This document shows, piece by piece, positions 1-3,884 of a stretch of 5,118 bases of DNA; within the stretch, counting starts at the first letter, position 1, and every line of letters begins with the position of its first letter. Under the pieces are notes generated by a model that ran no database searches, was not told the DNA's origin, and was given only the letters and a program-made list of their open reading frames with translations. Location of the stretch: assembly GCA_012274165.1 (NCBI GenBank), contig JAAPAA010000166.1:1-5118 (forward strand), written 5' to 3'. A program made the position numbers and the translations under genes. This DNA is from Thiobacillaceae bacterium (GTDB lineage: Bacteria; Pseudomonadota; Gammaproteobacteria; Burkholderiales; Thiobacillaceae).

Positions 1-191
1 ACATCACGCGCCATTACGGCGAGCCCGGGCGCGGCGTTCACGCCGTGCAGCTCGAGATGACGCAGTGCAGCTATATGGATGAGGTGTGGCCTTTCGGCTA
101 CCGCACGGACAGGGCGCAGGCGGTGCAGTCGCACCTGAAGCGCATGCTCGAGGCGGCGCTGGATTTTGCGAATCGCGTCATGTCGCGGTGA
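1..191 (+). CDS. hutG: N-formylglutamate deformylase (HutG), C-terminal fragment
   Basis: The frame is open from the window edge and ends in TGA at 189-191, giving the last 62 residues. It contains ITRHYGEPGRGVHAVQLEM followed by TQCSYMDE and a final amphipathic helix (VQSHLKRMLEAALDFANRV). This is the characteristic C-terminal part of N-formylglutamate amidohydrolase, the last enzyme of one histidine-degradation route, which hydrolyses N-formyl-L-glutamate to glutamate and formate in the cytoplasm. The N-terminal metal-binding part lies outside the window. No other hut gene follows, so hutG is probably the last gene of its operon. The recognition rests on the VHAVQLEM block and the spacing to the end of the protein. 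The operon position is inferred. Confidence 0.9.
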   Translation, partial: ITRHYGEPGRGVHAVQLEMTQCSYMDEVWPFGYRTDRAQAVQSHLKRMLEAALDFANRVMSR

Positions 192-213
192 CCGCCAACA
201 GAAGTGGCCAAGC

Positions 214-360
214 CTAGACGCCCACGCTCGCATGCGCCGCGAGATAGAACCGGAAGGCGCCCCGATGGTCTATCGAGGGTGATTCATCGTGAATCACCTC
301 CTGGTAAAGCCGGTCCGCTGCCAATGTGACCCTGTGGAGCAGGGGTGATGCACCGTCCAT
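214..360 (-). CDS. Unrecognised small protein or gene remnant, convergent with hutG
   Basis: On the minus strand one frame is open from about 485 to a TAG at 214-216. It reads convincingly like protein from about 410 onwards. The segment from ATG (358-360) gives 48 residues, MDGASPLLHRVTLAADRLYQ followed by EVIHDESPSIDHRGAFRFYL and AAHASVGV. Codons mostly end in G or C. Upstream in the same frame it continues with FSSDGATCTV but reaches a stop near 486, and no Shine-Dalgarno sequence precedes the ATG. I do not recognise the family. It could be a complete tiny gene, or the C-terminus of a longer gene that lost its 5' part to the palindrome-rich DNA beyond 485. It ends 22 bases after the hutG stop, in the convergent orientation. 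Confidence 0.4.
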   Translation of the reverse strand: MDGASPLLHRVTLAADRLYQEVIHDESPSIDHRGAFRFYLAAHASVGV

Positions 361-501
361 CACGGTGCAAGTCGCGCCGTCGCTCGAGAAGGCCGCGCTT
401 AACTGAGGAGCGGCGAGGGCGGACGGCCGCTGGTCACCCCGGCGCGTTGGCCGCTGTGCTGCAGAACAGCCGGCGGGTGGTCGTCAAATAGCCGCCCCAT
501 T

Positions 502-540
502 CGCCTCAGCCCGGTACCGCCGGCTGTACCGGCGAGGCGG
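502..540. repeat. Imperfect hairpin with GTAC(A/C)GCCGGCTGT core, copy 1
   Basis: CCGGTAC at 511-517 pairs with GTACCGG at 526-532. CGCCTC at 502-507 pairs with GAGGCG further out at 534-539, with a small internal bulge. The core 514-529 (GTACCGCCGGCTGTAC) is one base different from the core of the perfect palindrome at 588-621. It may be a dispersed REP-like element or a hairpin at the end of a transcript; no U-tract follows, so it is not a standard intrinsic terminator. Confidence 0.65.
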
Positions 541-577
541 GCGGCGACGGTGCGGACGCGCTCCAGCGCGTGGACGT

Positions 578-593
578 GGGCTCTCATGAGCCC
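578..593. repeat. Short hairpin GGGCTC-TCAT-GAGCCC overlapping the long palindrome
   Basis: GGGCTC at 578-583 pairs perfectly with GAGCCC at 588-593 around a four-base loop. The same GAGCCC is also the left end of the 34-base palindrome at 588-621, where it pairs with GGGCTC at 616-621. The two hairpins are therefore mutually exclusive in single-stranded form. Whether this alternative pairing has a role is unknown. Confidence 0.55.
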
Positions 594-621
594 TCAGTAC
601 AGCCGGCTGTACTGAGGGCTC
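588..621. repeat. Perfect 34-bp palindrome with GTACAGCCGGCTGTAC core, copy 2
   Basis: The two 17-base halves (left arm GAGCCCTCAGTACAGCC) are exact reverse complements with no loop. The central 16 bases at 597-612, GTACAGCCGGCTGTAC, recur with one change at 514-529 and with one change at 2147-2162. A zero-loop palindrome of this length is well beyond chance. It could be a protein-binding site, a REP-type element or the footprint of a mobile element. It does not look like a terminator because no T-run follows on either side. Confidence 0.8.
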
Positions 622-790
622 CCCGCAGGCCGCGCCGCGAGCCACGAACCAGGAGCCAAGCTCAAGTCTGATTTGGATGGGGAGCGGAGGGGGACTCCGA
701 TCCTGCAACGGCTCCAGGCCGATACAGTCGGCGAACCGGGTGACCGCACGTAGCGGACCCTCAGGCTGGGACGGCCACCATCGGCGGCGA

Positions 791-806
791 CCAGTTCAAA
801 CGGTTG
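791..806 (+). repeat. CCAGTTCAAACGGTTG, first copy of a repeated motif
   Basis: CCAGTTCAAACGGTTG here and CCAGTTCAACCGGTTG at 937-952 differ at one of 16 bases and lie 146 bases apart in the same orientation. Two near-identical sites in a gene-poor stretch may mark a binding site or an old duplication. Confidence 0.5.
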
Positions 807-936
807 GCCCGATGAAGCCGTCAGCACCCCAAATCCAGTGCACACACTCCAAGATCGAAGCTGGAGAGGCCCGCGGTCGCCCGACGAGGCACCGTGACTC
901 GATGATTCAGTCGGTCGTGCGGCTGTTCGCGCCACG

Positions 937-956
937 CCAGTTCAACCGGTTGAACT
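937..956. promoter_or_regulatory. 18-bp palindrome AGTTCAACCGGTTGAACT upstream of the 1061 gene
   Basis: AGTTCAACC at 939-947 is exactly complementary to GGTTGAACT at 948-956. It is the second copy of the motif at 791-806 and lies about 55 bases upstream of the -35 element of the gene at 1061. A perfect dyad of this size in that position could be an operator for a dimeric regulator. That role is inferred from position only. Confidence 0.45.
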
Positions 957-1010
957 AGAAGGTCGTGCGACGCTGCATGGCCTTTCGTTCATCTATGGTG
1001 TGTGCTCCGT

Positions 1011-1040
1011 TTGCAAACCGCCAGGTCCGAGGCGTATAAC
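1011..1040 (+). promoter_or_regulatory. Sigma-70-like promoter for the 1061 gene
   Basis: TTGCAA at 1011-1016 and TATAAC at 1035-1040 are separated by 18 bases and resemble the TTGACA/TATAAT consensus. Transcription would start near 1047, leaving a leader of about 14 bases that contains the Shine-Dalgarno sequence AAGGAG (1048-1053), seven bases before the ATG. Confidence 0.6.
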
Positions 1041-1060
1041 CACAAAAAAGGAGAAATCAC

Positions 1061-1546
1061 ATGAGCAACCAGCTGGAACATGACACGTCGGACCGAGCTG
1101 ATTCATATTTTCGGCTCGCCCCTTATCAGATAACTTTGCGTCAGTACCTTTCTGAGGCAATCGTAATATGTGTGTATAGAGAAATGCAACTGGGCCGTCT
1201 GCGGATGGTCTGCGTCGACCGCACCGCGCAACAAAACCTTGAGCGTTTCGCGCGGGCAGTTGTATCCTTGGCGCCGAATAGCGAGCGCGATAAGTTGGCG
1301 TGGGCTACCGGCAAGGTGAACGCTCTCCTAGACAAGTCGTTCGCCGACGACGCGTGGTACTCCCACGCCCCAGGGTTTCCGCCAGTCGTGATGCTCGACT
1401 ACTACGCGATTGCAGGAGTTATGAGTGTGGAAGCAGCAGTGCGCGCCGTCCACATGGTGCAGGTATGCGATGCCCTCTTGGCCGGCTTAGAGGTCCCGGC
1501 GTTGGTAAAGGAGGAATACCGGCGGCCTGCCCCTGTCCAGCCGTAG
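1061..1546 (+). CDS. Hypothetical protein, 161 residues
   Basis: ATG at 1061 is preceded by AAGGAG at a spacing of seven bases and by a good promoter, so this start is well supported. The protein of 161 residues is mostly predicted to be soluble and helical. It has no signal peptide and no convincing membrane segment; the stretch LSEAIVICVYREM near residue 30 is hydrophobic but too short. The middle (FARAVVSLAPNSERDKLAWA) and the end (SVEAAVRAVHMVQVCDALLA) look like amphipathic helices. I recognise no domain and assign no function. The first part has more A/T-ending codons than its neighbours, which fits acquired DNA. It stands alone: to its right, in the convergent direction, an IS5 remnant starts only 15 bases after its stop. 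Confidence 0.75.
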   Translation: MSNQLEHDTSDRADSYFRLAPYQITLRQYLSEAIVICVYREMQLGRLRMVCVDRTAQQNLERFARAVVSLAPNSERDKLAWATGKVNALLDKSFADDAWYSHAPGFPPVVMLDYYAIAGVMSVEAAVRAVHMVQVCDALLAGLEVPALVKEEYRRPAPVQP

Positions 1547-1561
1547 CCGCGTAAATTCCGC

Positions 1562-2135
1562 TCAGCCCTCTGGCAACTTGGCAATGTCGCTGGGTCGCGT
1601 GGCGATGAGCCATTTGAGATCGTCGCGGTCCACGCGGCTTTGTGCGCCCCGATAGCCCGAATCGGCGTAATCGAGTTCTTCTTGCCGTGCAGCACGCCAG
1701 CGACTTGCTCCATGTCGGCACCGTTGGGCGGCGAAGTCGTAACTGTGTGCGCCAAGTCGCTGTCGGCGTCCACGCGGATGTGCGCATTCATGCCAAAGCG
1801 CCACTGGCTGCCCTTGTTGGTCTGGTGCATCTCGGGCTCGCGCTTGCCTTCTTCGTTCTTCGTGGAGCTGGGTGCCGCGATGATCGTGGCATCGATGACC
1901 CTGCCGCACTTGGGCAGCAAGCCTTTGCGCGCGAGGTAGGCGTTGACCTGCTTGAGGATGTCCTCGGCCAGGTCGTACTCTTCGAGCATGTGCCGAGAGT
2001 TCAGGATCGTAGTCTCGTCTGGGATCGGCTCACTCAGCTTCAGACCGGCAAAGTGGCGCAGCGATGCGATCTCATACAGTGCTTCGTCCATTGCCAACTC
2101 GCGCAGCGCGAGCCAGCCGAGAGGCGTCCATATAT
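1562..2135 (-). pseudogene. IS5-family transposase remnant, truncated at both ends and frameshifted
   Basis: The minus strand carries WLALRELAMDEALYEIASL, then EPIPDETTILNSRHMLEEYD, then GRVIDATIIAAPSSTKN and EMHQTNKGSQWRFGMNAHI. These are the N-terminal, linker and first catalytic-aspartate (IDATI) blocks of IS5-family DDE transposases. Near 1670-1685, just after VLHGKK, the reading frame changes by one base, and the other frame continues with ELDYADSGYRGAQ, the block with the second catalytic aspartate (ADSGY), and ends with KLPEG and a stop at 1562. The usual N-terminal 70-80 residues and the C-terminal part with the catalytic glutamate are missing. The copy must be inactive. No terminal inverted repeats of the element are visible. 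It marks past insertion and decay next to the 1061 gene. Confidence 0.85.
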
Positions 2136-2478
2136 GACTTTCCCTGGTACAGCCGGCTGTGCCGAGATCAAGCCTGATCTTTGGATAGCTCGGCGTCGGG
2201 CTGCGACGAGATCGGCTTATCGCGGCGATAGTGCGCTCAGAATCACGAGCACTTGTTTTGGTCGGGAGTGTCGTCACCCCGCGTCGAAGATCAAGCTCGC
2301 CAAACACAAACACTACCGCAAAGGAGTGAGCATCAACCGCCATGCGAACAAATTAGGTGAGTCGCGGTTTCGCCACAGTTTCGTTGTCAATGAACCCACC
2401 CTCAGAGCCGGATGTGTGGAACGCACCGCGAGGGACCTCGGCCTTTGCCTGCACCGGAAGAACGCGAGAATCTCGTGC
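2136..2478. other. Gap with palindrome and hairpin but no identifiable gene
   Basis: Long open frames cross this stretch on both strands, but none has a recognisable product or a sensible start. It holds the third copy of the palindrome core (2147-2162) and, next to it, a dyad in which GCCGAG at 2161-2166 pairs with CTCGGC at 2189-2194 and GATCA/TGATC pair inside. A plus-strand AAAGGAG at 2318-2324 precedes GTG at 2325 in the frame that later carries the decayed DUF2384 sequence, but the spacing is wrong for that GTG. Confidence 0.4.
2147..2162. repeat. GTACAGCCGGCTGTGC, third copy of the palindrome core
   Basis: Fifteen of 16 bases match the core of the perfect palindrome at 597-612. This copy lies about 12 bases outside the 5' end of recognisable transposase homology. 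That position suggests the element was either the insertion target or the recombination point that truncated the IS. The flanking arms seen at 588-621 are not conserved here. Confidence 0.65.
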
Positions 2479-2670
2479 AGGCTAGTAGCGCTCCTGCGGG
2501 CCGAACGAACCTCGTCTTCGAGCACTGCTGAGCGGTACGTGGCGAGTGCGGATGCGCCCGATAGCTCAAGCGCAACCCTCGGCCGACGTCGGCCGGCCGA
2601 CCTCATTGACGCCGCCGAAGAACAGTCGATCGCTTCCACCCTGGGTGCGCTTGGCGGTTCAGGGCACGCC
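2479..2670 (+). pseudogene. Decayed DUF2384 (MbcA/ParS/Xre antitoxin-type) gene
   Basis: This frame gives RLVALL...TAERYVAS.ADAP...TLGRRRPADLIDAAEEQSI. It lines up with the intact gene at 3274, which reads RLVAQV...DAAQWIAQWLNEP...ALGGKQPAHLMDTAEGQAI. The distance from RLVA to the LG turn is 35 residues here against 37 there. The family signature (LGGxxPxxLxDTxEG) is only partly kept, and after SIASTLGAL the frame runs on into unrelated residues instead of ending in a short basic tail. No start codon or ribosome binding site fits. I read it as an older, degenerate duplicate of the 3274 gene. The similarity was found by eye, so the exact ends are approximate. Confidence 0.55.
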
Positions 2671-2742
2671 CGGTCACCGGCCTTCCCCGATTCCAACTCG
2701 ATCTCGCCGGGGTGGATACAGCGGCTGCGCGTCGACGAAGAT

Positions 2743-2886
2743 GTGCCGCCGGCGAAACGCGTGCGGGCTTTCGGCAAGCAAGATGGGTTTGAGCGACTCG
2801 AGGCGGTCAGCCGGCGCTACATCCAGGGCGAGCTCACCATGGCGCAGTTCGTCGAGGCGATGAAGGACCTGGCGAGCAAGGCTTGA
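2743..2886 (+). CDS. Unrecognised 47-residue fragment or small protein
   Basis: In the same frame as the decayed DUF2384 sequence, the last stretch before TGA at 2884-2886 reads FGKQDGFERLEAVSRRYIQG followed by ELTMAQFVEAMKDLASKA. It looks like genuine protein, with a helix, a turn and a second helix. The LEAVSRRYIQGELTMAQFVEAM part is faintly like a SHOCT-type short C-terminal domain, which I would not assert. A GTG at 2743 could start it, but nothing resembling a Shine-Dalgarno sequence supports that. It may equally be the C-terminus of a gene whose 5' part has decayed. It occupies the same place relative to the DUF2384 frame as the 3658 gene does in the second copy of the module. Confidence 0.35.
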   Translation: MPPAKRVRAFGKQDGFERLEAVSRRYIQGELTMAQFVEAMKDLASKA

Positions 2887-2932
2887 GCAAAAGCCGGTTT
2901 TTCCGGGGCGGGCACTGTATGGCGCCGGCCGT

Positions 2933-2968
2933 CTATGAACCACGCTATGAGCCAAATTTGGTTCATAG
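2933..2968. promoter_or_regulatory. Operator-like cluster of three CTATGA(A/G)CCA sites
   Basis: CTATGAACCA at 2933-2942 and CTATGAGCCA at 2945-2954 are direct repeats with a 12-base period. TGGTTCATAG at 2959-2968 is the exact inverse of the first. The arrangement is typical of binding sites for a dimeric regulator, or it could form a 10-bp hairpin with a 16-base loop. It lies between two convergent frames (ending at 2886 and 3008), so no obvious promoter is controlled. A terminator or an element end is an alternative. Confidence 0.45.
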
Positions 2969-3007
2969 GATGGACGATAGAGGCAGCAGCGCTTGGCGGT
3001 CGGTCGC

Positions 3008-3217
3008 CTAAAGGTTCGAGCCGATCAGCTTGGCTTTCTTGGCTCGGCCCGCAAACCAGCTGAGCTGTTGACTCTTGATCTTGCCGGATCGGACCGCCTC
3101 GAAGTCCCGGCGCTGGCGCTCGCGCTTGAGAGCCCACAGCTCGGCAGCCGAGCGAACCTCAGCGCCTGCTTCCAGCAGGAGCTTGCGGTCTTCTGCAGTG
3201 TGGTCCGAGCCGTCCAT
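3008..3217 (-). CDS. Small KRERQRRD-motif protein, copy 1 (69 residues)
   Basis: ATG at 3215-3217 on the minus strand opens a 69-residue frame ending in TAG at 3008. It is a clear paralogue of the 72-residue product of 3885-4103. Shared blocks are LLLEAG (residues 13-18), AELWALKRERQRRD (25-38), LSWF (52-55) and a final LIG (64-66). Between the basic helix and SWF lies a gap-prone stretch rich in K and S. There is no signal peptide or membrane segment; the basic middle could bind nucleic acid or an acidic partner. I do not recognise the family. It is divergent from the DUF2384 gene at 3274 with 56 bases between the ATGs, which suggests shared control. A TAAACT hexamer lies seven bases before the ATG and there is no Shine-Dalgarno sequence, so the mRNA may be leaderless. 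It could be part of a toxin-antitoxin-like unit; this is inference from context. Confidence 0.7.
   Translation of the reverse strand: MDGSDHTAEDRKLLLEAGAEVRSAAELWALKRERQRRDFEAVRSGKIKSQQLSWFAGRAKKAKLIGSNL
3105..3152 (-). repeat. 48-bp diverged direct repeat, copy 1 (within 3008-3217 gene)
   Basis: These 48 bases match 3985-4032 at 44 positions, with no gaps. They encode the RSAAELWALKRERQRRD part of the small protein. The DNA-level match shows a fairly recent duplication or strong constraint on this part. Confidence 0.75.
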
Positions 3218-3224
3218 TGGGCCC

Positions 3225-3230
3225 AGTTTA
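3225..3230 (-). promoter_or_regulatory. -10-like TAAACT for the 3008-3217 gene
   Basis: On the minus strand TAAACT is followed by seven bases and then the ATG at 3217. The same hexamer at the same distance precedes the paralogue's ATG at 4103. At this distance transcription would begin at or next to the start codon. No convincing -35 element is visible. Confidence 0.45.
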
Positions 3231-3261
3231 CCCAGGTCGGGCCAGCTTCGCAGCCCGTTGC

Positions 3262-3267
3262 TACACT
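3262..3267 (+). promoter_or_regulatory. -10-like TACACT for the DUF2384 gene
   Basis: TTGCTACACT at 3258-3267 ends six bases before the ATG at 3274. The GGGGAA between them is too close to the ATG to serve as a Shine-Dalgarno site. The hexamer lies back to back with the minus-strand TAAACT at 3225-3230, so the 56-bp divergent gap may hold two opposing promoters. No good -35 element is seen. Confidence 0.45.
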
Positions 3268-3273
3268 GGGGAA

Positions 3274-3549
3274 ATGGACGATCAGCCCGGCCGTGACGTG
3301 AGTCCGCTCTCCAGCGACGACAGCGAGTGTGCCCTCGGCCTGGCGCGCCTGGTCGCTCAGGTCGAGTCCATGGTCCAGGAGTCTGGAGACCCGACGGGAT
3401 TCGACGCGGCGCAGTGGATTGCCCAGTGGCTCAACGAGCCGATGGCCGCCCTGGGCGGAAAGCAGCCGGCCCACCTCATGGACACCGCCGAAGGTCAGGC
3501 GATCGTCTCCAACCTGGTCGCGCGCATGCAAAGCGGGGCCTACGCCTGA
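3274..3549 (+). CDS. DUF2384 (MbcA/ParS/Xre antitoxin, toxin-binding domain) protein, 91 residues
   Basis: The C-terminal part, residues 43-91, reads FDAAQWIAQWLNEPMAALGG, then KQPAHLMDTAEGQAIVSNLV, then ARMQSGAYA. This is the DUF2384 pattern WL..P..ALGG..P..LmDT.EG....v..ll.r...G.y. In the family this domain binds a RES-type toxin, while a separate N-terminal helix-turn-helix, when present, binds DNA. Here the N-terminus (residues 1-25) is short and polar with no visible helix-turn-helix, so the protein is smaller than the usual 110-150 residues. ATG at 3274 is preferred over an upstream start at 3217 because the latter would overlap the divergent gene. The expected RES toxin is absent. Instead a small DUF6922-like gene follows on the same strand, 18 bases after the stop or with a gap of about 100 bases, depending on its start. 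Antitoxin function is inferred from the family. Confidence 0.82.
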   Translation: MDDQPGRDVSPLSSDDSECALGLARLVAQVESMVQESGDPTGFDAAQWIAQWLNEPMAALGGKQPAHLMDTAEGQAIVSNLVARMQSGAYA

Positions 3550-3566
3550 CGGTTTCGTGGCCCTCG

Positions 3567-3611
3567 GTGGATCCCGATCGATATCGCTTGAAGCGCCTGG
3601 CGGCCAAGTAA
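3567..3611 (+). pseudogene. Possible displaced N-terminus of the 3658 gene
   Basis: From GTG at 3567 this frame gives VDPDRYRLKRLAAK and then meets TAA at 3609-3611. Skipping the T at 3609 joins it to NVWRQPPYEAVAWPGRVIAQ, which leads straight into the 3658 frame with no further stop. The joined sequence reads like a normal small protein of the same family. This suggests one inserted base at AAG-T-AAC, or a +1 frameshift at that stop. Confidence 0.4.
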
Positions 3612-3657
3612 CGTCTGGCGGCAACCGCCCTACGAGGCTGTCGCCTGGCCAGGTCGC

Positions 3658-3864
3658 GTGATCGCCCAGGTCATGGACATCGGCGATTTCGACGCCGCGT
3701 TGCTGCTTGCCAACCAGGTCGGCGACAACGTGCTGCGCGAGGTGCTCAAACAAGCGCAGGCCGGGTGGTTCAACGACCGATCCTGGCACTACTGGCATTA
3801 CCGGCTGGGCCTGGCCCAGGTCGACCAAGTGCCCCCGCCGCCGGTCCGCACCTTCAGCGATTAG
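3658..3864 (+). CDS. DUF6922-like small protein, probably 5'-frameshifted
   Basis: The frame gives VIAQVMDIGDFDAALLLANQ, then VGDNVLREVLKQAQAGWFND, then RSWHYWHYRLGLAQVDQVPP and a short proline-rich tail. The order ...IaqVMd.Gdf.......vG...l.evL..a..gwf..rswhyWhyrlGl resembles DUF6922-type proteins. As I know the family, these often sit beside AbiEii-type nucleotidyltransferase toxins. GTG at 3658 is the only start allowed by the frame, but coding-like sequence continues upstream to 3592 in this frame and then to 3567 in another. The intact ancestral gene therefore probably began near 3567 with a frameshift at 3609. No AbiEii gene lies in the window. It converges with the 3885-4103 gene, 20 bases away. 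The family call is moderate and was made by eye. Confidence 0.6.
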   Translation: MIAQVMDIGDFDAALLLANQVGDNVLREVLKQAQAGWFNDRSWHYWHYRLGLAQVDQVPPPPVRTFSD

Positions 3865-3884
3865 GGCGCGACCTCCCCCGCCGC

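Larger units (their letters stand above)
622..1010. other. Gap without an identifiable intact gene
   Basis: No frame here has a convincing start, ribosome binding site and recognisable product. On the minus strand, 739-881 reads GDRG...GFGVL...PFELVAAD...LRVRYVRS, which loosely resembles group-I-intron-type PD-(D/E)XK endonuclease-like proteins (GDxG...G..VL...PFDLVA...RVQVKYxxS) but with changes at key positions. At best it is a decayed remnant. The stretch 659-678 (GCTCAAGTCTGATTTGGAT region) resembles 2163-2185 beyond the IS remnant. Confidence 0.3.

Noticed and set aside
285..301. Minus-strand GGAGGTGAT followed by ATG, a near-perfect Shine-Dalgarno sequence (plus-strand ATCACCTCC resembles the 16S 3' end)
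   Set aside because: The frame it would start ends after five codons, and the sequence is explained by the EVIHDESP codons of the longer minus frame. No other 16S sequence surrounds it.
278..369. Three hairpins in a row (278-298, 330-344, 349-369) suggesting a structured RNA or riboswitch
   Set aside because: They lie inside the minus-strand coding-like frame ending at 214, match no riboswitch consensus that I know, and no plus-strand gene follows them within reach.
397..403. GCTTAAC resembling the RYYYAAC half of an integron attC site
   Set aside because: No matching GTTRRRY with the right spacing and no second site near the other small genes, so there is no support for an integron cassette array.
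597..612. Palindrome core as a LexA box
   Set aside because: LexA sites read CTGT...ACAG; here the order is ACAG...CTGT, so the half-sites have the wrong orientation.
1642..2886. A 414-codon plus-strand open frame
   Set aside because: Its first part is antisense to the IS5 transposase and its middle reads as non-protein. Only the DUF2384-like and final 47-residue parts are believable, and they do not share one start.
2970..3011. ATGGACGAT at 2970 resembling the start of the DUF2384 gene (ATGGACGAT at 3274)
   Set aside because: The frame stops after 13 residues and the similarity ends after nine bases, so it is probably chance.
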